A stretch of 64,000 bases of DNA from CAWIOX01 sp963837775 (GCA_963837775.1 CAWIOX010000008.1:1-64000), one strand, 5' to 3'; counted from the first letter of the stretch, positions 37,462 to 47,469 are shown. Made by a program: numbers and translations. The notes: generated by a model from the sequence alone, not told the origin.

Positions 37462-38626
37462 TTAAGCGTTGGCGGCGGCGACGACTTGCTTGGCTGCATC
37501 TTCCATCGTGTCGGCCGAGATGATCGGCAGGCCGGATTCGGCGAGCATTTTCTTGCCGATGTCCTCGTTGGTGCCCTTCATGCGCACGACCAGCGGCACT
37601 TCAGCGATACCGCCTTGGCGCGCAGCAATCACGCCTTCGGCGATCACGTCGCACTTCATGATGCCGCCGAAAATATTGACCAGGATGGCTTTCAGGCCTC
37701 GGGTTCTTCAACATGATCTTGAACGCTTCAGTCACTTTCTCGGCTGTCGCGCCACCGCCGACGTCGAGGAAGTTGGCCGGTTCGCCGCCGAACAGTTTGA
37801 TCGTGTCCATGGTCGCCATCGCCAGACCTGCACCGTTGACCAGGCAACCGATGTTGCCGTCGAGCGAAATGTAGGCCAGGTCAAATTTCGACGCTTCGAC
37901 TTCAGCTGGATCTTCTTCATCCAGATCGCGGTAAGCGACGATTTCCGGCTGACGGAACAGCGCATTGGCGTCGAAGTTGAATTTGGCGTCGAGCGCGATG
38001 ACTTTGCCGGAGCCGGTCAGGATCAGCGGATTGATCTCAGCCAGCGAAGCGTCGGTTTCCCAGTACGCTTTGTACAAACCTTGCAATTGGGCACGGGCAT
38101 CGGCGATGGATGCAGCGGGTACGCCAATTTTTGCTGCGATATCGTCCGCTTCGGCGTCGGTCAGGCCGACGCTAGGGTCGATTGCGATCTGATGGATCAG
38201 TTCCGGATGGCTTTCCGCAACTTCTTCGATGTCCATCCCGCCTTCGCTGGATGCCATCAACACCACACGCTGGCTGATGCGGTCGGTTACCAGGCTGACA
38301 TACAATTCTTTCTGGATGTCGGCGCCCTCTTCGATCAGCAGACGGCGCACTTTCTGGCCTTCAGGACCAGTCTGGTGCGTGACGAGTTGCATGCCCAGAA
38401 TCTGGTTTGCATACTCTTTGACTTGTTCGAGTGTTTTAGCGACTTTTACGCCGCCGCCCTTGCCGCGACCACCGGCATGGATTTGCGCCTTGACGACCCA
38501 AACCGGGCCGCCAAGTGTTTCAGCTGCTTTGACAGCTTCTTCAACGGAGTTGCACGGAATACCGCGCGGAACCGTCACTCCGAACTTGCGGAGAATTTCT
38601 TTACCCTGATACTCATGGATTTTCAT
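37462..38626 (-). CDS. sucC: Succinyl-CoA synthetase beta subunit, one frame break
   Basis: 388-codon span from ATG 38626. The ATP-grasp domain shows VVKAQIHAGGRGKGGGVKVA and LYVSLVTDRISQRVVLMASS, followed by AYISLDGNIGCLVNGAGLAM and FLDVGGGATAEKVTEAFKIM. The break is near 37700, after which CDVIAEGVIAA, PLVVRMKGTNEDIGKKMLAE and the end at 37462 are read. It lies 20 nt upstream of sucD in the same transcript. Confidence 0.95.
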
Positions 38627-38671
38627 GCGAGCTTCCCTTCAGACGCTTAGGTAGTGAAAAGTATTAAAAAA

Positions 38672-39259
38672 CTAACTGGATTGAGATTCTGCTGGAGACG
38701 AAGACTTCATGACCCAGCGTGGGTAAAACTGTGCAACCACGGCACCATCGGTACGTAATGCGTGGCATTGATCAAGTTGAAATGGCTTTTGACTATCCGT
38801 GTCAGTGTCGCCTCCCTCGCGGGTGGAAAACACCTCTCCGGCAAATGCCTGGATGGCGGCGGTCGGTAAGATTTGAGCAAGTTCAGTCAGATGGGTGCAG
38901 CCATCGATGCCGGACAAACGTGCTTTGAGTTCCTGGCGAAAGCCTTTAAGCAAGTTCAAGCCTACCAATTTCTGGTAATCAGGGCCTATCGTATTGCAAA
39001 AGGATGAATAAGGAACGGCATCGGAGACTGCTTCTGCAGCGACCACAGTCAATTGCGTATCAATTGTCAGCCGCAGATAGAGATCATGGATCGGTTCACC
39101 GGCAACCCGGACTCCGGAAGCCAGCTTGGTATCGCGGGTCTTGGTGTCAATGATGCGCGCATCGATATCCCATAGGCCATCATCGCGTGAAAACGCTTCG
39201 ACCTGGATTGTGCGAACATGTTTTAGCGCGCGTCGTGAGACTGGTGTTGACAGGGGCAT
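38672..39259 (-). CDS. DUF2889 family protein
   Basis: About 195 residues from ATG 39259 (MPLSTPVSRRALKHVRTIQV); the frame is open further upstream to 39400, but the family begins here. RDDGLWDIDARIIDTKTRDT and EPIHDLYLRLTIDTQLTVVA are characteristic. Function unknown; the family usually sits, as here, between recX and sucC in Burkholderiales. No membrane segment or signal peptide. Confidence 0.83.
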   Translation of the reverse strand: MPLSTPVSRRALKHVRTIQVEAFSRDDGLWDIDARIIDTKTRDTKLASGVRVAGEPIHDLYLRLTIDTQLTVVAAEAVSDAVPYSSFCNTIGPDYQKLVGLNLLKGFRQELKARLSGIDGCTHLTELAQILPTAAIQAFAGEVFSTREGGDTDTDSQKPFQLDQCHALRTDGAVVAQFYPRWVMKSSSPAESQSS

Positions 39260-39526
39260 AGTACCAATGCCTATGGGGAGGCAAAAATTAGTAAGCCGCA
39301 TTTGCGTGTCGTTAGCGTAGCTTCTACGATAACAGCCGCTCATGCGGCGCTGCAAAAAACCACAAAAGTGTAGCACAGTCCATGATTCATCTGCAGACAA
39401 GCTTATTTTCCATATCGAAATAAGCTGTTGAAAGCTACGCCAGCAGGCGAATTTACAGAATTCCCCGAGGGAAAATATGTTTATGTGCAGCGGGTGTCTC
39501 GCCCGATAACATGTGTCTAGGCTGAC

Positions 39527-39976
39527 TCAATCCTCAACCATGCCGCGCATAGCGATCTGAATCGCCCGATGCGAAAAACCGCGCTGCTGCAGAAAGCGCA
39601 TTTGTTTCGCACGTTCGCTGGCATCGACGGCCAAATGGCCAAACTTTCTGCGCCACACCTCGCAAGCCCGAGCCACTTCGTCCTCAGCCAGATTGGACTT
39701 GATCTGATGCAGTGCATCGCCCTCTATACCATGACTTTGCAATTCAGAAAGAATGCGGCTATTCCCATAGCGCGCAGCACGCCGATGCACCAGTGATTCT
39801 GAAAAGCGGGATTGCGACAAAAAATTGGCCGCCTCCAGTCCATCAAGCAAGGCCTCGATGTCATCTGACTCCTGCGCATAACGGGAGAGCTTGCGTGCCA
39901 GTTCCTGGCGACTATGCTCACGCGCCGACAAATAGCGCAGCGCCCGTGCTTTCAGACTGATTTGCAGAGTCGCCAT
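39527..39976 (-). CDS. recX: RecA regulator RecX
   Basis: 149 residues from ATG 39976 (MATLQISLKARALRYLSARE). Triple three-helix repeats include HSRQELARKLSRYAQESDDI, AANFLSQSRFSESLVHRRAA and FLQQRGFSHRAIQIAMRGM. RecX limits RecA filament growth. It lies 101 nt downstream of recA and is normally expressed by read-through from it. A longer open frame to 40072 is not supported. Confidence 0.92.
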   Translation of the reverse strand: MATLQISLKARALRYLSAREHSRQELARKLSRYAQESDDIEALLDGLEAANFLSQSRFSESLVHRRAARYGNSRILSELQSHGIEGDALHQIKSNLAEDEVARACEVWRRKFGHLAVDASERAKQMRFLQQRGFSHRAIQIAMRGMVED

Positions 39977-40077
39977 GATGTGTAGGGAATGATCATTCCC
40001 TGAATTGAATATTTGAAAATATGTGCAGCATTCATGGGTGATGACGGGCACCTGCGGTCCATCGTCACCCAAATTGC

Positions 40078-41185
40078 TTAAATTTTTGCCGATACTACTT
40101 CTTTAGGAGCAACTTCCTTGGGCGTTATTTCTTTCGAGGCAACTTCCTTGGACACGGTAATTGCCGGCAATTCCCTGACGCCCAGTGATACCCGCACCTT
40201 GTTCTCGATTTCACGAGCAAGTTCAGGGCGCTCTTTCAGATAATTGCGTGCATTATCCTTGCCCTGGCCGATACGCTCACCGTTATAGCTATACCAGGAA
40301 CCTGCCTTCTCAACGACCTTGGCATCAGCGCCGAGATCGAGGATTTCACCTTCGCGTGATGTGCCTTCGCCATAAAGGATGTCAAAATGCGCCTCCTTGA
40401 ACGGCGGAGCGACCTTGTTCTTGACAACCTTGACCTTGGTTTCATTACCGATGACCTCGTCGCCGGCCTTGATGGAACCGGTGCGGCGGATATCCAGACG
40501 CACCGAAGCATAGAATTTCAACGCATTGCCGCCAGTGGTCGTTTCCGGGCTGCCGAACATGACGCCAATCTTCATCCGGATCTGGTTGATGAAAATGACG
40601 GTGGTATTGGTACGATTGATGCTGCCTGTGAGTTTACGCAAGGCTTGCGACATCAGCCGTGCCTGCAAACCAGGCAGGGAATCGCCCATGTCGCCTTCGA
40701 TCTCGGCACGTGGCGTGAGTGCTGCCACCGAATCGATGACGATCAGATCCACGCTGCCGGAACGCACCAGCGCATCGGTAATTTCCAGCGCCTGCTCGCC
40801 GGTATCGGGTTGCGAAATCAGCAGGTCGGGCAAATTGATGCCCAGCTTTTGCGCGTAACCGACATCCAATGCATGCTCCGCATCGATAAAGGCGCAAGTG
40901 CCGCCCAATTTCTGCATTTCAGCGATGGTTTGCAAGGTCAGCGTGGTTTTACCGGAAGATTCCGGTCCGTAAATCTCGATTACACGGCCGCGCGGCAAAC
41001 CACCGACACCCAGTGCGATATCCAGTCCGAGCGACCCCGTGGACACTACCTGCCACCTCTTCCACCACAGCACCATCGGCCATGCGCATCACGGCGCCTT
41101 TACCGAATTGCTTTTCGATTTGCGCCAGTGCGGCAGCAAGCGCTTTGCTTTTATCCGTGCTTGATACGGATTTCTTATCGTCCAT
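40078..41185 (-). CDS. recA: Recombinase RecA, one frame break, unusual tail
   Basis: From ATG 41185 (MDDKKSVSSTDKSKALAAAL). The frame breaks near 41045, just before VVSTGSLGLDIALGVGGLPR. Walker A is GPESSGKTT, followed by LLISQPDTGEQALEITDALV, VIDSVAALTPRAEIEGDMGD and INQIRMKIGVMFGSPETTTG. The C-terminal tail is four copies of a five-residue repeat (S/P-K-E-V/I-x) at 40093-40152 instead of the usual acidic tail. RecA drives homologous recombination and LexA self-cleavage. A LexA box lies 71 bp upstream. The break must be a sequence error if the cell is normal. Confidence 0.97.
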
Positions 41186-41255
41186 AATTGTTCTTTCGGC
41201 AGTAGGTGCGCAATCGCAGCGCTCAAAACGGATTTGAATTATGTCACAGATGACA

Positions 41256-41271
41256 CTGTATAAAAAAACAG
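41256..41271. promoter_or_regulatory. LexA-binding SOS box upstream of recA
   Basis: CTGT-N8-ACAG exactly (CTGTATAAAAAAACAG), extended by CA and TG to a 20-bp dyad (41254-41273). It lies 71 bp before recA ATG and 113 bp before the divergent response regulator. This is the gammaproteobacterial/betaproteobacterial LexA consensus. Confidence 0.9.
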
Positions 41272-41383
41272 TGATCAATGCAAGCACTCTGTTCAAACAA
41301 GACTATCTCAGCATTACCCTCGCCTTGCTGGGCGAAATGAAACACAATAGACTACGAATAATTTTTTTGTGCTAGTTACCCCC

Positions 41384-42085
41384 ATGCGTATTTTGCTTGC
41401 AGAAGATGATAGCGTGTTAGCCGACGGCCTGACCCGTTCGCTACGCCAGGCCGGTTACGCGACAGACTGCGTCAAAAACGGACAGGAAGCCGATTCCGTA
41501 TTATCTACACAGGATTTCGATCTGCTGATCCTGGATTTGGGCTTGCCGAAAATGACCGGGCTGGAAGTTCTCAGGCGCTTGCGCGCGCGCAACTCCCATT
41601 TACCGGTGCTGATCCTGACTGCCGCTGACTCCATAGAGCAGCGCGTGAAGGGCCTGGATCTCGGAGCCGATGATTACATGGCGAAACCGTTCGCACTGTC
41701 GGAACTGGAAGCCCGTGTGCGCGCCCTGACAAGGCGCGGTGCCGGTGGCGGCCCGACAGTCATTAAACATGGACCGCTGTCTTACGATCAGGTCGGCCGC
41801 ATCGCATATATCCACGACCAGATGCTTGATTTATCGGCCAGGGAACTGGGGTTGCTGGAAGTATTGCTGCAACGCACCGGACGGCTCGTATCCAAGGAAC
41901 AACTGGTTGATCATTTGTGCGAATGGGGCGAAGAGGTCAGCAACAATGCGATTGAAGTTTATGTGCATCGATTGCGGAAAAAAATTGAAGTAGGCCACAT
42001 ACGTATCGCCACGGTGCGCGGCCTGGGTTATTGCCTGGAAAAATTCCAGGAACCGCCTGCGAACAATCCTTCCGCCTCGAACTGA
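41384..42085 (+). CDS. OmpR-family response regulator
   Basis: 233 residues from ATG 41384 (MRILLAEDDSVLADGLTRSL). The receiver domain has the acidic pair at residues 8-9, phospho-acceptor D51 in ILDLGLPKM, T79 and K101 in MAKPF. The winged-helix domain ends VYVHRLRKKIEVGHIRIATV, RGLGYCLEK. Closest in style to the TctD/QseB group. Downstream kinase starts 8 nt later. It is divergent from recA. Confidence 0.93.
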   Translation: MRILLAEDDSVLADGLTRSLRQAGYATDCVKNGQEADSVLSTQDFDLLILDLGLPKMTGLEVLRRLRARNSHLPVLILTAADSIEQRVKGLDLGADDYMAKPFALSELEARVRALTRRGAGGGPTVIKHGPLSYDQVGRIAYIHDQMLDLSARELGLLEVLLQRTGRLVSKEQLVDHLCEWGEEVSNNAIEVYVHRLRKKIEVGHIRIATVRGLGYCLEKFQEPPANNPSASN

Positions 42086-42093
42086 AGAATACG

Positions 42094-43659
42094 ATGAGTG
42101 ATGCTCACCGCAGGGAAACGCGCGCATCAAATGAGTCTGCGGCAACAGCATCAAACAGCACCCCGGGCACTCCGGAATCCGTGCCGGCACAAAGCGACGA
42201 GCACATCCAGCGCTCGCTGTTTGGCGAAATTCTTGACTGGATGCTGGTGCCGCTGCTGCTGCTGTGGCCGCTGAGCATCGCCATCACTTATCTGGTTGCG
42301 AAATCGATTGCCAACCAGCCCTTTGACCATGCGCTTGAAGACAGGGTCACGGTGCTGGCGCAGCAGGTCAGGGAGATCAATGGCAAGGTCGCGACCAAAC
42401 TGAGCAGTTCAGCGCGCGACATGCTGCGAGCCGACGACATCGACTTTGTGTATTTTCAGATATTGGGTCCGGACAACGGATTCGTCGATGGCGACCGCGA
42501 CATGCCGGCCCCGCACGACGAAGAAAAACCGCCGCCCGGACTGATCCAGTTCCGCAACGACCGACTGCATGGCAGCGAAATCAGGGTTGCCTACACTTAC
42601 ATCGATTTGCATCGAAACCAATCGGATCGCGAAGCCAGGATCGAGTCTTATACCGTTCTGGTGCAGGTCGGGGAAACGCTGGATAAGCGCGCCCAATTAG
42701 CCAATGAGATCATCAAAGGCGTCATCATGCCGCAGTTCATCATCTTGCCGATTGCACTGGCGCTGATATGGCTGGCCTTGTCGCGCGGACTGCTGCCGCT
42801 GACAGAACTGCAGCAACGCATCCGCGCCCGCCGGCCGGACGATCTGAGTCCGATCGACTCCGGCCAGGTCCCGGAAGAAATTGCGCCGCTGGTACGCTCT
42901 CTCAATGACATGCTGGAGCGCCTGTCGCAATCGATCGAAACCCAAAAGCGTTTTATCGCCGATGCCGCGCATCAAATGAAAACGCCGCTGGCAGGCATGC
43001 GCATGCAGTCCGAACTGGCGCTGCGCCAGACCAGTCAGGAGGAAATTCACCGCTCGCTGCTGCAATTGTCGAAAAGCTCCGAATCTGCAACCCGCCTGGT
43101 CAACCAGTTGCTGGCGCTGGCGCGCGCGGAAAACCAGACGCCCGACAGCAAGCCGTTCGTCCCGCTGGAACTGTCGGAACTGGCGCGCAACACGGTACAG
43201 GATTGGGTGCCGTCCTCATTCGCGCATAAGATCGATCTCGGCTACGAAAAGCCCGGGTATCCGGTCATGATCAGAGGCAATCCGATCATGCTGCGCGAAC
43301 TGCTCAGCAACCTGATCGACAATGCGTTGCGCTACACTCCGGCACAAGGGAGCGTCACGGTGCGCGTGCGTACCGATGACGAGCGGGAACGTGCTTACCT
43401 GGAAGTGGAAGATACCGGCCCCGGCATCCCGGCGATTGAACGCTCGCATGTATTCGACCGTTTTTACCGCATCTTGGGCAGCAACGTCGAAGGCAGTGGA
43501 CTGGGTCTTGCCATCGTGCGGGAAATTGCGCTGCAACATGATGCCGAAATCGATCTGTTCAGCAATCCGCACCAACACGATCCAAAATTTCCCGGCTGCC
43601 TGTTTCGCGTAACGCTCCAAATGACGCCCCGGCCTGCGCTTACCGAAGATATTGGTTGA
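42094..43659 (+). CDS. TctE-type sensor histidine kinase
   Basis: 521 residues from ATG 42094. About 45 hydrophilic residues precede TM1 (LVPLLLLWPLSIAITYLVA); a periplasmic 2CSK_N-type sensor domain of about 140 residues ends at TM2 (FIILPIALALIWLALS). A HAMP-like region follows. The phospho-acceptor is H293 in ADAAHQMKTPLAGMRMQSEL; the ATPase has LLSNLIDNALRYTP, VEDTGPGIP and EGSGLGLAIV. 2CSK_N sensors often govern carboxylate transporters, which fits the symporter genes that follow immediately. Confidence 0.93.
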   Translation: MSDAHRRETRASNESAATASNSTPGTPESVPAQSDEHIQRSLFGEILDWMLVPLLLLWPLSIAITYLVAKSIANQPFDHALEDRVTVLAQQVREINGKVATKLSSSARDMLRADDIDFVYFQILGPDNGFVDGDRDMPAPHDEEKPPPGLIQFRNDRLHGSEIRVAYTYIDLHRNQSDREARIESYTVLVQVGETLDKRAQLANEIIKGVIMPQFIILPIALALIWLALSRGLLPLTELQQRIRARRPDDLSPIDSGQVPEEIAPLVRSLNDMLERLSQSIETQKRFIADAAHQMKTPLAGMRMQSELALRQTSQEEIHRSLLQLSKSSESATRLVNQLLALARAENQTPDSKPFVPLELSELARNTVQDWVPSSFAHKIDLGYEKPGYPVMIRGNPIMLRELLSNLIDNALRYTPAQGSVTVRVRTDDERERAYLEVEDTGPGIPAIERSHVFDRFYRILGSNVEGSGLGLAIVREIALQHDAEIDLFSNPHQHDPKFPGCLFRVTLQMTPRPALTEDIG

Positions 43660-43660
43660 C

Positions 43661-43927
43661 ATGACGCCATTCAAACCCCAGCCGAAAGGCCTTCCCGCAC
43701 ACTGGAACAGCACCAGGCGGCTGACACGAAGATTACTTCTGGCATGGTTTCTCACCACCTTCCTGACCATATTTTTCGCCCGTGAGCTGTCAGAGATCAC
43801 CTTGTTCGGCTGGTCGCTTTCGTTCTACATGGCAGCTCAAGGCGCACCGCTGATCTACGTGATCATCGTTGCCGTGTATGCGTGGCGCATGCGCCGGCTC
43901 GATAAAAAATTCAAGAACGGCAACTGA
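43661..43927 (+). CDS. DUF4212 small symporter subunit
   Basis: 88 residues from ATG 43661 (MTPFKPQPKGLPAHWNSTRR), which begins 1 nt after the kinase stop; ATG-like GTG at 43652 is possible. Two hydrophobic helices: RLLLAWFLTTFLTIFFARE and APLIYVIIVAVYAWRMRR. DUF4212 proteins are the small partner of a sodium/solute symporter. Its stop overlaps the symporter start (TGATG). Confidence 0.9.
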   Translation: MTPFKPQPKGLPAHWNSTRRLTRRLLLAWFLTTFLTIFFARELSEITLFGWSLSFYMAAQGAPLIYVIIVAVYAWRMRRLDKKFKNGN

Positions 43928-45963
43928 TGGTCAAAAATGCTTTCCGACAAAAACTCAAGCGCTATTACGGCTGGTACACGCTGGGTTTCCTATTTTTCCT
44001 GATCTCGCTCGTCATCCTGGAAAAAGAAGGCGTGCCGCGCGTCTGGATCGGCTATCTGTTCATGTTTGCGACCATCGTGCTGTATGCCGGTATCGGCGTG
44101 ACCAGCCGCACCTCCGATGTGACCGAATACTATGTTGCCGGGCGGCGCGTGCCGGCCCTGTTCAACGGCATGGCGACGGCGGCAGACTGGATGTCGGCCG
44201 CCAGCTTCATCAGTCTGGCCGGCGGATTGTATTTACAGGGTTTTGACGGCCTGGCCTACATCATGGGCTGGACCGGCGGCTTTTGCCTGGTTGCATTGCT
44301 GATAGCGCCATTCCTGCGGAAATTCGGGCAATACACGATCCCCGATTTTCTTGCATCCCGTTACGGCGGCCGCAATCATGGCGAGCTGGTGCGGATTTTT
44401 GCCGTCATCGCCACCGTCATCGTTTCCTTTACCTACGTAGTCGCCCAGATTTACGGCGTCGGACTGATTACCTCGCGGTTTACCGGCGTCGATTTTTCAG
44501 TCGGCATCTTCCTCGGCCTGGCCAGCATTCTGGTGTGCTCCTTCCTGGGCGGCATGCGCGCCGTTACCTGGACCCAGATTGCGCAGTACATCATCATGGT
44601 GGTGGCTTACATGATTCCGGCGCTATGGTTGTCGGCCAAGCATAGCAATGTACCGGTGCCGCAAATCGCCTACGGCAGCACGCTGGCGAAGTTAAGCGAA
44701 CGCGAAAAAGCATTGGCCAATGATCCTGCGGAACTGGCGGTGCGCGACGTATTCCGGCAACGGGCGGCCACCTATGAAAAAAATCTCGATGCGCTGCCGC
44801 AGTCGCTGCAGATGGAACGCGCCGAGATGCAGTACCAGGTCGAACAGTTGAAGAAAAGCGGTGCCAGCTTGATGGAAATCCGCTCTGCCGAACGGGCGCT
44901 GGCAGCATCCCCTACCAACAGCGGGCAGGCGGAACGCGCGTGGAATGATGCCAAAACGCTGAATCTGGCCCGAGCCGCACCGATCATTGCCCATGCGACG
45001 CCCTTTGCCGGCAAAGACAAGGAAGACTCGGACATCAAGCGCAACAATTTCCTGGCGCTGGTTTTTTGCCTGATGATGGGCACCGCCGCGCTGCCGCACA
45101 TCCTGGTACGGTATTACACGACGCCTTCGGTGCAGGAGACCAGGCGATCGGTGTTCTGGTCCTTGTTCTTCATCATGTTGCTGTACATCACCATTCCGAC
45201 CCTGGCGGTGCTGGTGAAATACGACATTTACACCTCGCTGGTCGGCACCGAATTCACCAAGCTGCCATCCTGGGTATCGTACTGGGCCAGCATCGACCGG
45301 ATCAACCCGCTGGTTGCCATCAGCGACATCAACCACGACGGCATCGTGCAACTGGCCGAAATTGCGATCGACGGCGACATCATCGTGCTGGCGATGCCGG
45401 AAATCGCCGGCTTGCCATACGTCTTCTCGGGCCTGATCGCGGCCGGCGGACTGGCAGCCGCCTTATCGACCGCGGATGGCTTGCTGCTGACGATCTCGAA
45501 CTCGCTGTCGCATGACATTTACTACAAGATTGCCGACCCCAAGGCATCGACCCAGAAGCGCGTCACGATCTCGAAATTGCTGCTGGTCGTGGTGGCGCTG
45601 ATCGCCGCCTATACCGCATCGCTGAAACCGGGCGACATCCTGTCGCTGGTCGGCGCCGCATTCTCGATGGCGTCATCGGCGCTGTTCCCTGCACTGGTAT
45701 TGGGCGTGTTCTGGCGCCGCGCGAACCATCAAGGTGCAATTGCCGGCATGATTACCGGATTCTTCGTCTGCGTGTATTACATGGTGCATACCAATCCGAC
45801 GCTGGGCGGCAGCGCAGCCGGGCAATGGTTTCATATCGCGCCGATCTCTGCCGGCGTATTCGGCGTGCCGGCCGGCTTATTGGCCATTATGGTAGTGAGC
45901 CTGTTGACACCTCCGCCGGAACCATCTACCTTGGAATTCATAGACTATCTGCGCGCGCCTTAG
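43927..45963 (+). CDS. Sodium:solute symporter, DUF4212-associated (ActP-like)
   Basis: 678 residues, longer than ActP (about 550). SSS-fold helices include TATDWMSAASFISLAGGLYL-like AADWMSAASFISLAGGLY, VAQIYGVGLITSRFTGVDFS and GLIAAGGLAAALSTADGLLL. A hydrophilic, coiled-coil-prone insertion of about 110 residues occupies roughly 245-360. Near residue 475 lies DINHDGIVQLAE, a complete 12-residue EF-hand-like loop. Substrate probably acetate or another short carboxylate, by homology to ActP. Co-transcribed with the two-component system, which probably senses the same compound. Confidence 0.9.
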   Translation: MVKNAFRQKLKRYYGWYTLGFLFFLISLVILEKEGVPRVWIGYLFMFATIVLYAGIGVTSRTSDVTEYYVAGRRVPALFNGMATAADWMSAASFISLAGGLYLQGFDGLAYIMGWTGGFCLVALLIAPFLRKFGQYTIPDFLASRYGGRNHGELVRIFAVIATVIVSFTYVVAQIYGVGLITSRFTGVDFSVGIFLGLASILVCSFLGGMRAVTWTQIAQYIIMVVAYMIPALWLSAKHSNVPVPQIAYGSTLAKLSEREKALANDPAELAVRDVFRQRAATYEKNLDALPQSLQMERAEMQYQVEQLKKSGASLMEIRSAERALAASPTNSGQAERAWNDAKTLNLARAAPIIAHATPFAGKDKEDSDIKRNNFLALVFCLMMGTAALPHILVRYYTTPSVQETRRSVFWSLFFIMLLYITIPTLAVLVKYDIYTSLVGTEFTKLPSWVSYWASIDRINPLVAISDINHDGIVQLAEIAIDGDIIVLAMPEIAGLPYVFSGLIAAGGLAAALSTADGLLLTISNSLSHDIYYKIADPKASTQKRVTISKLLLVVVALIAAYTASLKPGDILSLVGAAFSMASSALFPALVLGVFWRRANHQGAIAGMITGFFVCVYYMVHTNPTLGGSAAGQWFHIAPISAGVFGVPAGLLAIMVVSLLTPPPEPSTLEFIDYLRAP

Positions 45964-46044
45964 CACTCCGCCCGGCGTCATACGTTTCGAGCGCTGGCAC
46001 GTTTCTTGATAGACACACTATGTCGCCAACGATGAAATGACGCC

Positions 46045-47469
46045 ATGCCAAAATTTTTCGACGAGATGTACACCGATGAATCGTCTTCTGCGGCCGCGAC
46101 GCGGCCCCATTACCGCGATTTCGAAGCCTGGCTAGCGGCCCAGAAACCGGAAGTGATCGCCCGCAAGCGGGCCGAGGCAGACCTGATTTTCCGCCGCGTC
46201 GGCATCACTTTCGCGGTCTATGGCGACAATGCGGGGCAAGAACGGCTGATCCCGTTCGACATCATCCCGCGCATCATTCCGGCTGCCGAATGGGCGCAAC
46301 TGGAAGCCGGCCTGGTGCAACGGGTGACCGCCCTGAACCTGTTCATCCACGACATCTATCACGAGCAACGCATCGTCAAAGCGGGCGTGATTCCGGCCGA
46401 GCAGATTTACCAGAACGCACAGTACCGTCCTGAAATGCAGGGCATCACGGTCGCCTCCGACATCTATGCGCATATCGCCGGGGTCGATATCGTGCGTGCC
46501 GGGGCCGGCGAGTTTTACGTGCTGGAAGACAATCTGCGGGTGCCGTCCGGCGTGTCCTACATGCTGGAAGACCGCAAGATGATGATGCGGCTGTTCCCTG
46601 AACTGTTCGCGCGCAACAAGATCGCACCGGTCGAGCATTATCCCGACCTGCTGCTGGACAACCTGCGCTCGGTCGCCCCGCTCGGCGTGAGCGACCCGAC
46701 CGTGGTCGTGATGACGCCCGGCATGTATAACTCGGCCTACTTCGAGCATGCGTTCCTGGCGCAGCAAATGGGCGTGGCGCTGGTCGAAGGCCAGGACCTG
46801 TTCGTCAGCGACAACGCGGTCTACATGCGCACCACGCGCGGGCCGAAACGGGTCGACGTGATTTATCGCCGGATCGACGACGATTATCTCGATCCGCTGG
46901 CGTTCCGTCCGGATTCGACCCTGGGCGTGCCCGGCCTGCTGTCGGTGTACCGCGCCGGCCGCGTGACGCTGGCCAATGCGATCGGCACCGGTGTGGCCGA
47001 CGACAAGTCGATCTACCCTTACGTGCCGGACATGATCAGGTTTTACCTGTCGGAGCAACCGATCCTGAACAATGTCCCGACCTACCAGTGCCGGAAAAAA
47101 GAAGATCTGGCGTACACGCTGGCGCACTTGCCGGAACTGGTGGTGAAGGAAGTGCATGGCGCCGGCGGCTACGGCATGCTGGTCGGCCCGGCCTCGACCA
47201 CGGCCGAAATCGAGGCATTCCGGCAGCGCATCCTGGCCAAGCCGGACGGCTATATCGCGCAACCGACGCTGGCGCTGTCGGCCTGCCCGACCTTCGTCGA
47301 ATCCGGCATCGCACCGCGCCATATCGACCTGCGCCCTTTCGTACTGTCCGGCAAGACCGTCGCCATGGTGCCCGGCGGCCTGACCCGCGTCGCGCTGCAG
47401 GAAGGCTCGCTGGTGGTGAACTCGTCGCAGGGCGGCGGCACCAAAGACACCTGGATTCTGGAGAATTAG
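46045..47469 (+). CDS. Circularly permuted type 2 ATP-grasp protein (Anbu cluster)
   Basis: 474 residues. GITFAVYGDNAGQERLIPFD, IIPRIIPAAEWAQLEAGLVQ, RVTALNLFIHDIYHEQRIVK, VLEDNLRVPSGVSYMLEDRK and LVVKEVHGAGGYGMLVGPAS mark the CP_ATPgrasp_2 family, presumed to form peptide-like bonds with ATP. First gene of a four-gene set ending in the proteasome-like peptidase at 49372. It probably makes a peptide or peptide tag on which the other members act. Substrate unknown. Confidence 0.93.
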   Translation: MPKFFDEMYTDESSSAAATRPHYRDFEAWLAAQKPEVIARKRAEADLIFRRVGITFAVYGDNAGQERLIPFDIIPRIIPAAEWAQLEAGLVQRVTALNLFIHDIYHEQRIVKAGVIPAEQIYQNAQYRPEMQGITVASDIYAHIAGVDIVRAGAGEFYVLEDNLRVPSGVSYMLEDRKMMMRLFPELFARNKIAPVEHYPDLLLDNLRSVAPLGVSDPTVVVMTPGMYNSAYFEHAFLAQQMGVALVEGQDLFVSDNAVYMRTTRGPKRVDVIYRRIDDDYLDPLAFRPDSTLGVPGLLSVYRAGRVTLANAIGTGVADDKSIYPYVPDMIRFYLSEQPILNNVPTYQCRKKEDLAYTLAHLPELVVKEVHGAGGYGMLVGPASTTAEIEAFRQRILAKPDGYIAQPTLALSACPTFVESGIAPRHIDLRPFVLSGKTVAMVPGGLTRVALQEGSLVVNSSQGGGTKDTWILEN

